DNA of 55,780 bases from CAYWPG01 sp964460035 (GCA_964460035.1 CAYWPG010000023.1:1-55780); one strand, 5' to 3'; counted from the first letter of the stretch, positions 34,491-44,281 are shown. Program-made: numbers and translations. The notes: generated by a model not told the origin, from the letters alone.

Positions 34491-35546
34491 ATGAAAACGA
34501 ATCGCAGAGACTTTCTTAAAGTGCTTGGAGCGTCCGCGGGCGCCTCCATGCTGCTGCCCTACACGAACCTGTTTGCCAGCGGCGACGAGGAGGCGCTGAA
34601 AGCGCTGCACGCGGCCGCTCGTCGCGAGGGCGAAGTGACCTGGTACGTCGCTCAGGTGACCTCGGAAGATGCCGAAAGAATGGCGGCGCTGTTCGAGAAG
34701 TCGTTCCCCGGCGTTCGGGTCAACGTCGTTCGCACTACCGCACAGGTTGCCTTCCAGCGCCTGAACCAGGATCTGCGTGCGCGCGCGCGCAACTGCGATG
34801 TGTTCTCGACCACGGACGTCGGTCACGTGCTGTGGTTGAAGGAGAATGGACACCTGATGCAGTACACGCCTGCATCGGCCGCCAACATGTTCCCGGCGTT
34901 GCAGAATTTCGACCCGGACGGTTACTTCCACACCACCAGTACGTTCCTGAACACCATTTATTACAACGCGGACAAGGTGCAGAACCCGCCCACCAAGTGG
35001 GCCGATATCATCGATCCGCAGTATGCCGGCCAGGTCGCGGTGGGCCACCCGGGTTACAGCGGTACGGTGGGGCTGTGGGCGTTCGAGCTGCACAAGCTGT
35101 ACGGCGATGAGTTCTTCAAGAAGCTGGCCGGCAACCGCACGCAGGTCGGCCGCTCCATTATCGACACCATCACGACGCTGATCGCCGGCGAGCGGCTCAT
35201 CGGCTGCGGTCCCAACACCCTGGCCATGCGCGCCCAGGCCGCTGGCCACAACATCACGGTCGTGTATCCGGAGGAAGGATCCGTCTTGTCACTGAACCCG
35301 TCCGGGATCATGGCGAACACGCGGCGGCCGAACGCAGCCAAGCTGTTTATGGAATGGCTGACCGGTTCGCGCGAAGTCAGCGAATACGCCGTGTCGCAGT
35401 TCGGTGCTGCGCGCGTGCCGGGTATCCCGCTGCGCGAAGGCGTACCGCAGATCGACGAGGTCAAGGTGCTCCGCTCCTCGGCGGAGGAGCTCGTCAAGGG
35501 CATCCCCATGGTCACCGAGCTGTGGCGAGACGTGTTCGGCGTGTGA
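34491..35546 (+). CDS. ABC transporter substrate-binding protein, Tat-exported
   Basis: This 351-residue periplasmic protein has a Tat signal with NRRDFLK (residues 4-10) and a hydrophobic stretch to about residue 30. The mature part has the type 2 periplasmic-binding fold of the FbpA/AfuA group (EGEVTWYVAQ, LNTIYYNADKV, NPSGIMANTRRPNAAKLFME). The group takes Fe3+ but also organic anions, thiamine or phosphonates. Tat export means folding in the cytoplasm. Operon partners suggest an organic acid rather than iron. ATG at 34491 follows GAGGAGAG. Confidence 0.92.
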   Translation: MKTNRRDFLKVLGASAGASMLLPYTNLFASGDEEALKALHAAARREGEVTWYVAQVTSEDAERMAALFEKSFPGVRVNVVRTTAQVAFQRLNQDLRARARNCDVFSTTDVGHVLWLKENGHLMQYTPASAANMFPALQNFDPDGYFHTTSTFLNTIYYNADKVQNPPTKWADIIDPQYAGQVAVGHPGYSGTVGLWAFELHKLYGDEFFKKLAGNRTQVGRSIIDTITTLIAGERLIGCGPNTLAMRAQAAGHNITVVYPEEGSVLSLNPSGIMANTRRPNAAKLFMEWLTGSREVSEYAVSQFGAARVPGIPLREGVPQIDEVKVLRSSAEELVKGIPMVTELWRDVFGV

Positions 35547-35676
35547 TGCCGAACACGCGGCCGTTCTAGGCCGCAGCGAGATCTGCAAGCTGCGCGCGGG
35601 CGACGTGCGGTCGGGGGGGGCTGGTCCCGCCTGACCGCACGCGCTCCGCTATCCACAAGTTCCGGAGACTTCCTCA

Positions 35677-37374
35677 ATGACAGCAGTCGCAAAAACGCCC
35701 ATCTGGCGTCGGCTGGACGTTAGCGCGGTCGTGTTCCTCTCCCTGGTGGCGATACTGCTTTTCCTCGTCGCCAACCCCATGGTCCGGCTGATCTGGGAGA
35801 GTGTCCGTGCCGACGGCGGCATTACGCTGCAGCATTATATCGATGCTTACAGCCACCCGCGGCATTTGCGCGCGATGCTCACCACATTGTACCTGGCGGT
35901 GGCGGTGACGGTACTGACCGTTCTGATCGGCGTGCCGTTGGCCTGGGCTACCTCGCGTACCAATATGCCCGGGCGCACCTTCACCCGCGTCAGTGTGTTC
36001 GCCGCGTTCATCTTACCGAACTTTCTCGGCGCCATTGCGTGGATCTTGCTCGCCGGGCCCAACGCAGGCTGGCTCAACCGCCTGTGGACCACGGTGTTCA
36101 TGACCGAAAGCGGGCCGTTCAATATATACAGCTTCTGGGGTCTTGCCATCATCATGGCGCTGTACGCCTATCCGTTGGTGTACATCTTCACGACCTCGGC
36201 GCTGGATCTGATCTCCACTGAAATGGAGGATGCGGCGTCGATTCACGGTGCCGGCAAGTACACGACCTTGCTGAAGGTCAGTCTGCCGCTCGCGCTGCCC
36301 TCGGTGCTGGCCGCCTGCTTGCTGGTGTTTCTTGAGACCATCGCGCTGATCGGCACGCCGGCGCTGCTCGCAATTCCCGGCGGCTTCAGCGTGATCACTA
36401 CCCAGCTCGCCGAGTTCTTCCAGTTCCCGCTGCGGCTGGAAGTCGCCGCCGCCTACTCGATGTCGGTGGTGTTGGTGACGGCGCTGCTGCTGGTGGTTCA
36501 GCGTAAGCTGCTGGCCAAGCGCGGCTATGTATCGGTCTCCGGCAAGGGAGGCGCGCGGCGCCCGATCGACGTGGGCCCGCTGAAGTGGGTGTTGTTCGCC
36601 TACTCGCTGTTCATTTCCGCGCTTACGGTCATTCTGCCGCTGGTGATGCTCCTGGTCGCTTCGTTCTCGAAGGTGTGGACGCACGGGCTGACCGCGGACA
36701 ACCTTACACTGCGCAACTTCGTTCACATCTTTACCGAGCAGTCGACCGTGCTGAACGCGCTGCAGAATACCTTCGTGTATTCGCTGTCGGCGGCGGTGGC
36801 CTGTGTGGTGCTGGGTATTGCGGTGGCCTATGTGGTGCAGCGGCGCCTGGCACCGTTTACCGGAGCGATTCAGTTCCTGTCGCTGCTGCCCATCGCCGTG
36901 CCGGGTATTGTCATCGCCATCGGTATTTACGGCGCCTATTCCGGCCCGCCGTTCTATCTGTACGGCTCGGGCCTGATCATCATCATCGCCTATATCACGC
37001 GCTTTCTGCCGATCTCGGCGGTGGCCTCGAACGCGGCCATGCAATCGCTCAACCGCGAGCTGGAGGACGCTGTGCGCATACTGGGCGGAAGCCGCCTGAT
37101 GGCGCTGCGGGTCGTGGTCGCGCCGCTGCTCAAGAAGACCCTGCTCGGGACCGGCATTCTGATCTTCATCATCGCGAGTCGCGAACTCTCGACCGCGATT
37201 TTCCTGACGGCCCCTGACACCCGGGTGGCCTCGGTACTGACCCTGGATCTGAGTGAGCAAGGTAGTTACGAGCTGCTCGCCGCGATGGGGATGTTGCTGA
37301 TGCTGATGACCACGGCAGCCGTCGTTCTCGGCGTGAAGCTTGCGGGCCGCGACTTCATGGTCCGCCGCGGCTGA
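35677..37374 (+). CDS. ABC transporter permease, fused FbpB-type
   Basis: This 565-residue inner-membrane protein has about 12 helices and two BPD_transp_1 units, one in each half. The EAA loops that contact the ATPase are EMEDAASIHGAGKYTTLLKVSLPL (first half) and ELEDAVRILGGSRLMALRVVVAPL (second half). Duplicated permeases are typical of iron and organic-anion importers of the FbpB group. It is preceded by the binding protein (130-bp gap) and followed by the ATPase after 20 bp. A long antisense frame over it is a compositional shadow. Confidence 0.93.
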   Translation: MTAVAKTPIWRRLDVSAVVFLSLVAILLFLVANPMVRLIWESVRADGGITLQHYIDAYSHPRHLRAMLTTLYLAVAVTVLTVLIGVPLAWATSRTNMPGRTFTRVSVFAAFILPNFLGAIAWILLAGPNAGWLNRLWTTVFMTESGPFNIYSFWGLAIIMALYAYPLVYIFTTSALDLISTEMEDAASIHGAGKYTTLLKVSLPLALPSVLAACLLVFLETIALIGTPALLAIPGGFSVITTQLAEFFQFPLRLEVAAAYSMSVVLVTALLLVVQRKLLAKRGYVSVSGKGGARRPIDVGPLKWVLFAYSLFISALTVILPLVMLLVASFSKVWTHGLTADNLTLRNFVHIFTEQSTVLNALQNTFVYSLSAAVACVVLGIAVAYVVQRRLAPFTGAIQFLSLLPIAVPGIVIAIGIYGAYSGPPFYLYGSGLIIIIAYITRFLPISAVASNAAMQSLNRELEDAVRILGGSRLMALRVVVAPLLKKTLLGTGILIFIIASRELSTAIFLTAPDTRVASVLTLDLSEQGSYELLAAMGMLLMLMTTAAVVLGVKLAGRDFMVRRG

Positions 37375-37394
37375 ACCTTTCAGGAGAAAGCATT

Positions 37395-38489
37395 ATGGCG
37401 AAGCTCAAACTGACTAATGTGCAGAAAACGTTCGGCAGCACCCAGGTCGTCAAGGACTTCAATCTGACGCTCGAAGAGGGAGAGTTCGTCTCTTTGCTCG
37501 GACCGTCCGGCTGCGGCAAGACCACGACGCTGCGCATGATCGCCGGTTTCGAGGAACTGAGCGGCGGTTCCATCGAGCTCAACGGCAAGGTTATCTCCGA
37601 ACCGGGGCGTACCACGCCGCCGGAGAAGCGGTCCATGTCGATGATTTTCCAAAGCTACGCGATCTGGCCGAACATGACAGTGGCTCAGAACGTCGGCTTC
37701 GGGCTCAAGGTGCGCAAGCTGCCGCGCGCCGAGATCGACGAGCGGGTGCGCGACATTCTCGACACCGTACGGCTGGGTCACCTGGCCGAGCGCTATCCCG
37801 CGGAGCTGTCCGGCGGGCAGCAGCAGCGCGTTGCGCTGGCCCGCGCTATCGTCGTGCGCCCCGAGGTGCTGCTGCTCGACGAGCCGCTGTCCAACCTCGA
37901 CGCCAACTTGCGCGAAGAGATGGCCGCCGAGATCCGGCGTCTGCACGACAAATTCAAGATCACCACGGTGTACGTCACTCACGATCAGACCGAAGCCATG
38001 TCGCTGTCGGACCGTATCGCGGTGATGGAAGGGGGCGTGATCGAGCAGATCGATAAGCCGTGGAATCTTTATAACCGCCCGCAGACCGAGTTCGTTGCCC
38101 GTTTCATCGGCCAGACGAATTTGCTGCAAGGCCGCCTGCGCAACGGGGACATTGAGCTGGACGGCTTTACCGTGCCCGCCGCCAATGTGCCTGAGGGCCT
38201 CGCCGCCGGCAGCGATGTCACGGTATCCATTCGCCCGCAGGCCCTGCTGCTCGGCGACAGCGGCAGCATCAAGTGCGTTGTGCTCGACCGCAAGTACCTG
38301 GGCGATCGCTGGGAGTACAACGTACAGCCGGTAGGCAGCCAGACCACTCTGCGGGCTGCTGCCGCGCCGTTTGCGGACTTTGCCGTGGGCAGCGAGATCG
38401 GGCTTGCCATCGACGAGCGTTTCCTCACCGTGCTGCCGCCTCAGAGCGTAACCCCGACTGCACAAGAAGTTCAAAGGGAGAGCGCATGA
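37395..38489 (+). CDS. ABC transporter ATP-binding protein
   Basis: This 364-residue ATPase drives the importer. Walker A is GPSGCGKTT (36-44), the Q-loop lies in MSMIFQSYAIWPNM, the signature is LSGGQQQR (about 138), Walker B LLLLDEPLSNLDA (about 158) and the His switch VTHDQTEAM. Residues of about 280-350 form a TOBE domain, as in FbpC/PotA/UgpC-type importers. AGGAGAAAG precedes the ATG. Its stop codon overlaps the next start (ATGA), a sign of translational coupling with the CoA-transferase gene. Confidence 0.95.
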   Translation: MAKLKLTNVQKTFGSTQVVKDFNLTLEEGEFVSLLGPSGCGKTTTLRMIAGFEELSGGSIELNGKVISEPGRTTPPEKRSMSMIFQSYAIWPNMTVAQNVGFGLKVRKLPRAEIDERVRDILDTVRLGHLAERYPAELSGGQQQRVALARAIVVRPEVLLLDEPLSNLDANLREEMAAEIRRLHDKFKITTVYVTHDQTEAMSLSDRIAVMEGGVIEQIDKPWNLYNRPQTEFVARFIGQTNLLQGRLRNGDIELDGFTVPAANVPEGLAAGSDVTVSIRPQALLLGDSGSIKCVVLDRKYLGDRWEYNVQPVGSQTTLRAAAAPFADFAVGSEIGLAIDERFLTVLPPQSVTPTAQEVQRESA

Positions 38490-39691
38490 TGAGTAATGGG
38501 CCTCTTAAGGGAATGAAAGTACTGGAGCTCGCCCAGATTATGGCGGGCCCCACCTGCGGAATGATGCTGGCGGACATGGGCGCCGACGTTATTAAAGTCG
38601 AGAAAGTCCCGGGCGGCGACGACGCGCGCAACTACCGGGAAGAAAACGCCCGCGAGATCTCGCAGTCCTACGGCACGCTCAACCGCAACAAGCGCAGTAT
38701 CGCGCTGGATCTGAAGTCGCCTCGGGGGCGGGAGATCCTCAAGCGCATGGTCAAGGAAGCCGACGTGCTGATCGAGAACTATCGCCTGGGCACCATGGAA
38801 AAGCTCGGCCTGGGCTACGATCAGCTCAAGGAGATCAACCCTGGGCTGATCTATTGCGCCATCTCAGGCTATGGGCGCACCGGGCCGATGGCGGAGAAGG
38901 GCGGTTTCGACCTGATCGCCCAAGGCTTCTCCGGCATCATGAGCGTTACCGGCGAGAAGGGCGGACGGCCGCTGAAGTCCGGTAACTCGGTGGCGGACAT
39001 CAACGCCGGTATTCTGGCGACGGTGGGCATTCTCGCCGCCTACATCGAGCGGCAGCGCACCGGGCGCGGGCAGGTCGTCGAAACGTCGTTGTTCGAAGCC
39101 AGCCTGCAGCAGATGTACTGGTTCGCCGCCATGTACTTCGGCACCGGTATCGCCGCCGGGGCGTCCGGCTCGGCGCACCCGCTGATTGCGCCGTATCAGG
39201 CGTTCCAAGCCTCCGACAAGTGGATCACGCTGGGTGGCGCGAACCAGCGCAACTGGCACAAGATCGCCGAGGTGCTCGGCCATCCGGAGTGGAAGGACGA
39301 CCCGCGTTTCCTGACCGGCCCGGCCCGTAAGCAGAACGAGGATGTGCTGGCGGAGATGATCGGCGAGGTTCTGCGCACCAAGCCGGCAGCGCACTGGATC
39401 GAGGTGTTCGAGAAGGCCGGTGTGCCGGTGGGGCCGATCAACAACATCGAGGAAGTCCTGAACCACCCGCAAACCCATGCGCGCAACATGGTCGTGGAGA
39501 CCGTACACCCGGTCGTGGGCCGCATGCGTTCGCTGGGGCTGCCGATCAAGTTCTCCGAGAGCAAGCCGGAGATCACCCGTCCCGCTTCGCTGCTCGGCGA
39601 GCAATCGCGCGAGATTCTCAGCGAATTCGGCGTCCCGGAGGCCGAGATTCAGGAGTTGATCGACCAGGGTGTGGTCATCGAAACGCGCTAA
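38486..39691 (+). CDS. CaiB/BaiF family CoA-transferase
   Basis: Last gene of the operon, 401 residues, class III CoA-transferase. Such enzymes form interlocked dimers and move CoA between acids through a catalytic Asp, here Asp171 in GNSVADINAGI. Other family segments are GMKVLELAQIMAGPTCGMMLADMGADVIKVE, LNRNKRSIALDLKSPRG, SGYGRTGP and GANQRNWHKIAEVLG. It probably activates the imported acid, using a donor such as succinyl-CoA or a product CoA ester. The ATG at 38486 overlaps the ATPase stop; ATG at 38489 is equally possible. Confidence 0.93.
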   Translation: MMSNGPLKGMKVLELAQIMAGPTCGMMLADMGADVIKVEKVPGGDDARNYREENAREISQSYGTLNRNKRSIALDLKSPRGREILKRMVKEADVLIENYRLGTMEKLGLGYDQLKEINPGLIYCAISGYGRTGPMAEKGGFDLIAQGFSGIMSVTGEKGGRPLKSGNSVADINAGILATVGILAAYIERQRTGRGQVVETSLFEASLQQMYWFAAMYFGTGIAAGASGSAHPLIAPYQAFQASDKWITLGGANQRNWHKIAEVLGHPEWKDDPRFLTGPARKQNEDVLAEMIGEVLRTKPAAHWIEVFEKAGVPVGPINNIEEVLNHPQTHARNMVVETVHPVVGRMRSLGLPIKFSESKPEITRPASLLGEQSREILSEFGVPEAEIQELIDQGVVIETR

Positions 39692-39716
39692 GCGAGCCAC
39701 GCAGACAGCAAAGGTT

Positions 39717-39746
39717 GCCGCCGGCATTTGGGATAATGCCGGCGGC
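39717..39746 (+). terminator. Perfect hairpin at the operon end
   Basis: GCCGCCGGCATT pairs with AATGCCGGCGGC (12 bp, 6-nt loop), 25 bp after the CoA-transferase stop. The following CCGTTGCTCG is not T-rich, so it may be an imperfect terminator or an mRNA-stabilising stem. Confidence 0.65.
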
Positions 39747-40464
39747 CCGTTGCTCGCGCCCGCGAGTCTTCTCTGGTCGCCTATGCCACTTTCGCCCGAT
39801 GACAACATAAGTGCCGCGATTCGGAGCGGAAGACGGCGTACCGGCGAGCGCCCTTCGCAAGGACCTCGGCCAGCGCACATGCCGGAGCCTTGCCAGGCTC
39901 AGTCCCTGCTATCGACCACTTGGCACAGCGGCGACGCGCAAGTGGCCCTCCTATGTCATACCCCGCGTGAGCATCAGCCTTGGATGATTGGCTCGGCGTG
40001 CTTCCTGATACCGAGCCGAAGTCGGCGGCGTACCACATGCCCGCTTGGCCGGCTGGGCATGGAGGAGTGCTCGGCGCTGGCGAAAAATACGCTGTTCAGG
40101 CAGGTCCCGCCTCGTCGTTCTGTCCCGCGAGTCATGGGTGCAGAACGCCTGACACCCGGTTGCCGGTGCGGGCAGCCGTTACGGCGCGAGCGCGCAGGCT
40201 ATGGCAGGCGGCGGAAAGATTCTGCCGGACGCGTCTTAGATGTGCCGATCCGGCCGCATCAGGGTGAAGCGCTAGCGGAAGGCGGGCGGGGCAACGGTTA
40301 GCGGCGAACGAGCAACGACTGGAGCAGCGAGGTAAGAGGTAAGGGGGCGCGGCCTTAGTCATCGAAGTCGACAACGGTATTACCAACGAAGCTCGCCTTT
40401 GCGGTCCGGCAGCGGGGCGGGAACCACGTCAAGCTTGGCCGATGTAACTACCTAGGGGGGGAGA
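39747..40464. other. Non-coding gap with scattered inverted repeats
   Basis: Open frames here have no recognisable protein. Short perfect arm pairs (CCACTTG/CAAGTGG near 39920, GGCTCGG/CCGAGCC near 40000) are visible. The stretch may be a decayed gene, but I could not identify one. Confidence 0.4.
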
Positions 40465-42108
40465 ATGCGTTCGTTTATATCAGCCAATATTTTGACGCTG
40501 AACATCCGCAATAAGATGTTACTGGCGACGGGGGTGGGCACGCTGCTGGTCATGCTCTGCGTGTCGTTCGGCATGCTGCAGATGTATCGCGTACAGACCG
40601 GCTATCAGGCGCTGCTCAAGGATGACGTGGCCGCCGTATCGCAGATCTTGCACCTGGCGAATGGAGTGAGCCGGCAAGAAATCGAGTGGAAGCGTCTGCT
40701 GACCCGGACCAAGCGCCAGCAGGACTTGATCAACAACCAGATCGAGTTCGATCTGCAGCGTGAGGAGATCAGGGCCCAGGCTCAGGCCATGCTGGATACC
40801 TTGGAGTTTCCCGAAGCGAAGGAGCCGATGCGGCAATTCGTAGCCGAGCTGGGGCATATGGACCAAGGCTATGCCCGAGCGCTGGAGGCGTTCAGCGCAT
40901 CCAACTTCGATCCGGAGGTGGCCGATCTGTCCGTCGACGGCCAGCACGGACGCGCTAGAGCATTGCTGATGCAGGCAATCCGTGCGATCGAGGGGGCCGT
41001 GGCCGAAGAGATCGAGGCAGCGAACCGGCAGGCAACCCGCTCGGTGCAGATCACTATCGCGCTGGTGGGGCTGGCACTGGCGATAGGGTTCGTCATTGTC
41101 GTCGTGCTGCTGCAGAAAGCGATAGTGGCTCCGGCGCAGAATCTGGTGCAAAGCCTTCGTCAGCTCGCGCAAGGCGATTTCACGCATGCCATAGCGGTCA
41201 CGAGTCGCGATGAGCTGGGGCAAGTGGCCCAGAGCGCAAGCGAGATTCAGTCCAACCTAGGTCAGATGATCCGCCAGCTGAAGGAAGCCGTAGGGAAGGT
41301 GGCGGTCGCGGCCGAGGAGCTTGCTGCCGTCTCCGAGCAGAGCAACGAAGGCGTACGTCGCCAACAGTCGGAAACCTCTCAGGTCGCTGCTGCCATGAAC
41401 CAGCTTGTCTCCACGGTCCAGGAAGTGGCGCGCAGTGCCGCTCAGGCGGCCGAAGCGGCCCGGCAGGCCGAACGCGACTCGCAGGAAGGTCAGCAAGTCG
41501 TCGCCCGCGCGGTCAATGGCATCACGGATGTGGCAGGCAATGTGGAGAGCATGGCCAACGTGCTGCAGCAATTGGAGCAGGACAGCGACGCGATCGGCAC
41601 GGTGCTGGACGTTATCCGCGGGGTTGCCGAGCAGACCAACTTGCTGGCCTTGAACGCGGCGATCGAGTCTGCGCGTGCGGGGGAACATGGCCGGGGCTTC
41701 GCGGTGGTTGCGGATGAGGTGCGCATGCTGGCGCGGCGAGCGGAGCAGTCGACGCAAGAGATTCAAGAACTGATCGCCCGTATACAGACGGGGACGATGA
41801 ACACGGTGCAGGTCATGGACGCGGGGCGCGAACGGGCACGCGAGACGGTGGAGGAGGCCGAGCGGGCCGGAACCGCGCTGGTGGCTATCACGCATGCGGT
41901 AGCGACCATCAACGACATGAACTCGCAGATCGCCAGCGCCACCGAGGAGCAGCAGACGGTTGCCGGCGAGATCAGCCGGAATATCAGCATCATCGAAGAA
42001 GTCGCGGAGCAAAGCGCGCAGGGAGCGCAGCGGACGGCCGAGGCTAGCGAATCCTTGGCTCGGCTGGCGGAGCAGATGAAGAAGCTCACTGCCCGCTTCA
42101 AGGTCTGA
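40465..42108 (+). CDS. Methyl-accepting chemotaxis protein
   Basis: This second chemoreceptor has 547 residues. TM1 spans about residues 18-40, a four-helix-bundle-like periplasmic domain about 42-192, TM2 about 195-217 (ITIALVGLALAIGFVIVVVLL). HAMP follows (APAQNLVQSLRQLAQGDF). The signalling domain has the tip LNAAIESARAGEHGRGFAVV. Alternative start: the Met of NKMLLATG, just before TM1. No tether pentapeptide is seen at the end (LTARFKV). No che genes adjoin. Its place just after the uptake operon could hint at taxis to the same compound, which is inference only. Confidence 0.94.
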   Translation: MRSFISANILTLNIRNKMLLATGVGTLLVMLCVSFGMLQMYRVQTGYQALLKDDVAAVSQILHLANGVSRQEIEWKRLLTRTKRQQDLINNQIEFDLQREEIRAQAQAMLDTLEFPEAKEPMRQFVAELGHMDQGYARALEAFSASNFDPEVADLSVDGQHGRARALLMQAIRAIEGAVAEEIEAANRQATRSVQITIALVGLALAIGFVIVVVLLQKAIVAPAQNLVQSLRQLAQGDFTHAIAVTSRDELGQVAQSASEIQSNLGQMIRQLKEAVGKVAVAAEELAAVSEQSNEGVRRQQSETSQVAAAMNQLVSTVQEVARSAAQAAEAARQAERDSQEGQQVVARAVNGITDVAGNVESMANVLQQLEQDSDAIGTVLDVIRGVAEQTNLLALNAAIESARAGEHGRGFAVVADEVRMLARRAEQSTQEIQELIARIQTGTMNTVQVMDAGRERARETVEEAERAGTALVAITHAVATINDMNSQIASATEEQQTVAGEISRNISIIEEVAEQSAQGAQRTAEASESLARLAEQMKKLTARFKV

Positions 42109-42137
42109 TAGCGCCCGGTCCGGGCTGGGGCTGCCGG

Positions 42138-42245
42138 TGCCGAAGACTCGCGGCCGGGGACCGCGCTCGCCGGCGGTCCCTTCTACCGGCCGGAGGGCCG
42201 GCCACCGTGGGAGCGCCCGCTGGGCGCGAATGCATCTCAGCCGCG
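42138..42245. repeat. REP-like palindromic element E
   Basis: GAAGACTCGCGGCCGGGGAC and CCGTGGGAGCGCCCGCTGGG followed by CGCGAATGC are well-preserved modules of the repeat family, with a CCGGCC-rich hairpin between them. The remainder of the 42109-42672 gap holds no gene I recognise. Confidence 0.7.
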
Positions 42246-42672
42246 GCGGTGAGAGTCAAGGTGGGGGGACTTGTACCGTGAAGCCGCCGCTTGCGGTCGC
42301 GGAAGGGTCAAGCCAGCGCCATGGCCATGTAACCGCTGCAACTAGCGTTAGAGCGATTACACAAGGCGAGCGGAGCACGCCTGCAAAACCCACCATTCGT
42401 GCTGTCTAAGCACACAGCGGCAACCGGCTCGCGAATACCGGCGCGCCGCACTACCGGAGCACGCCTGCCATCTGCATGAATGGATGCCGGGAGGAGGGGC
42501 GTACGGTCATGTAGTCACTCACTATATTCCCGTGGCGAATTCGCCGGACCGTATCCTTTCTCCGATCCCGATGCAGAGCCGACGGCCGTGTTTGTTCGCC
42601 TAGTGTCGATTTGCCCGCGCTTGCAGCGATCAATTAAGCGAGCGTTATCCGTTCATGGTGGAGGAGGATCGA

Positions 42673-43077
42673 ATGAGGCGACTGTATAAGGGAAGCTGTC
42701 ATTGCGGCAGGGTACGCTTCGAGTGTGAGGTGGATTTGGCCGCGGGTACGAGCAAATGCAATTGTTCCATCTGCACTAAAGGCAGGTTCTGGAAGGCTAT
42801 CGTGACCGCCGAAGCGTTTCGGCTGCTGCAAGGCGAGGAAGTGCTGAGCGATTACCGGTTCGGGAGCGGCGGCGTGCATCACCTTTTCTGTAGCCGCTGC
42901 GGTATCAAGCCGTTCGGAAAGGGCTATTTGGAAGAATTAGGCGGCGTGTTCTACGCCATCAATGTGGCGTGTCTCGACGATGTCAGTCCCGAGGAATGGG
43001 CGCACGCGCCGGTGCGCTACGAAGACGGGCGACACGATAACTGGGAGGCCGCGCCCGCCGTGACCAGCTACTTGTAA
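42673..43077 (+). CDS. GFA family zinc protein
   Basis: This 134-residue protein has the Gfa/CENP-V fold, with zinc ligands in SCHCGRV, KCNCSICTK and FCSRCGIKPF. The founding member binds glutathione and was proposed to speed S-hydroxymethylglutathione formation, but most homologues have no proven activity. The ATG at 42673 has GGAGGAGG five bases upstream and is preferred to 42655. The true formaldehyde genes of this window lie 7 kb away, so a link is weak. An AraC regulator follows in the same direction. Confidence 0.9.
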   Translation: MRRLYKGSCHCGRVRFECEVDLAAGTSKCNCSICTKGRFWKAIVTAEAFRLLQGEEVLSDYRFGSGGVHHLFCSRCGIKPFGKGYLEELGGVFYAINVACLDDVSPEEWAHAPVRYEDGRHDNWEAAPAVTSYL

Positions 43078-43302
43078 GCGGCGGCGGCCGGCAGCGTCCC
43101 CGAGCCGTGCGGTAGGATGCCGAAGCGGCTCCTGCATGGTGTGCGTATTCCACTGCGCATGCTCTGGGTATGAGTCCATGGCCGGGCCGCGGTACTGCTC
43201 GGCCTGCCTTCCATAGATACGGGAGACGAGGCAGGGCTGACCAGGCCCGCCTTGCGCAACCCCGGCGATGTGCTTCCCTTTAGGGGGAGGTTCAGACCGC
43301 TC

Positions 43303-44199
43303 ATGGGGGAGGACGCTTGGCACGCCATGGTCAGTGTAAAGCGCGCACGCGCCGCCGGCAGGCCCACGCCGAAAATGTATATTTGGGCCCGAGAGGTACT
43401 GTTTCTGGGCTCCTACCATTCCCGGCAACAGGCTCACAAATCCACTCAGGAAAAGCTGATTCTCAGCCTAGAAGGGCCGCTGTACGTGTTCGATGAGCGC
43501 GGTCGAAGGATACGTACGCGCAGCTGCCTCGTTCCGACCGGGCTGGTGGTGGACGAGTCCGTTATCGACGCGACCCAAGCCGTGGTCGCAATCTATCATC
43601 TGGCGCCGTTCTCGCAAGACTACGCCGCGCTGTGCCGCATCATGAAGCCGGTGCTGCCGGGCCTGTACTGCGATCATCCGAACGAGCAGGCGGCCATCGA
43701 GGCCGCCGTCGATATTCGCAATTCCAAGCAGGTAACGCCGGCTTTGGCCAGAGAGCGCCTGCGCGCAATTCTGTTTCCTCCAACCATCGCCAACGGCGTA
43801 TTTCGCGACTTCGACCCCCGTATCGTAGCGGTCGCAAGGCGCATACGGGATTCGCTGCAGGAGAATACCGGCCTGTCGGTGCTCGCCACGGAAGTCCAGC
43901 TGTCGGCCTCCCGGCTCGAGAAGCTGTTCAAGGAGCAGGCTGGCTTGCCCATCACGCAATACCGTATGCGCTATCGCGTTTTTGTCAGCACAGTCCTGAT
44001 GGCGCTGGGCTATTCCATAACCGAAGCCGCGCTGTATGCCGGATTCGCAAGCTCGGCGCATCTGTCGCGCTCGTACCGGGCCATAAACGGGATAACGCCG
44101 TCCGCTACGTTCCTGAAACCGCCGTACCTCGATCCAGTGATCGATGCCTCGGCCCTAGAGCTGGTCGAGTGCTTGATTGAAGGAATACAGCTCACCTAA
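43303..44199 (+). CDS. AraC family transcriptional regulator
   Basis: This regulator has about 298 residues. A cupin-like sensor domain comes first (YIWAREVLFLGSYHSRQQAHKSTQEKLILSLEGPLYVFDERGRR), with His residues of the HxxxQ type. Two helix-turn-helix motifs end the protein (LSVLATEVQLSASRLEKLFKEQAG and SITEAALYAGFASSAHLSRSYRAINGITPS). The start is uncertain: ATG 43303, ATG 43327 and TTG 43252 are all open and none has an ideal ribosome-binding site. The target is unknown; the upstream GFA gene is a candidate. Convergent with the next gene. Confidence 0.88.
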   Translation: MGEDAWHAMVSVKRARAAGRPTPKMYIWAREVLFLGSYHSRQQAHKSTQEKLILSLEGPLYVFDERGRRIRTRSCLVPTGLVVDESVIDATQAVVAIYHLAPFSQDYAALCRIMKPVLPGLYCDHPNEQAAIEAAVDIRNSKQVTPALARERLRAILFPPTIANGVFRDFDPRIVAVARRIRDSLQENTGLSVLATEVQLSASRLEKLFKEQAGLPITQYRMRYRVFVSTVLMALGYSITEAALYAGFASSAHLSRSYRAINGITPSATFLKPPYLDPVIDASALELVECLIEGIQLT

Positions 44200-44281
44200 C
44201 CGCCGTTAGCCGACGGTCTCCGGATCTTAAGACGGTAACCGCGGGGCGTGCCCGCCTAGCGATTGGATGCGATCCATGATC

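Noticed and set aside
36013..37260. 415-residue antisense frame over the permease gene
   Set aside because: Very Gln/Arg/His-rich and antisense to a well-conserved membrane protein.
39669..40301. 210-residue frame after the CoA-transferase gene
   Set aside because: It starts inside that gene, contains the hairpin, and has no recognisable protein sequence.
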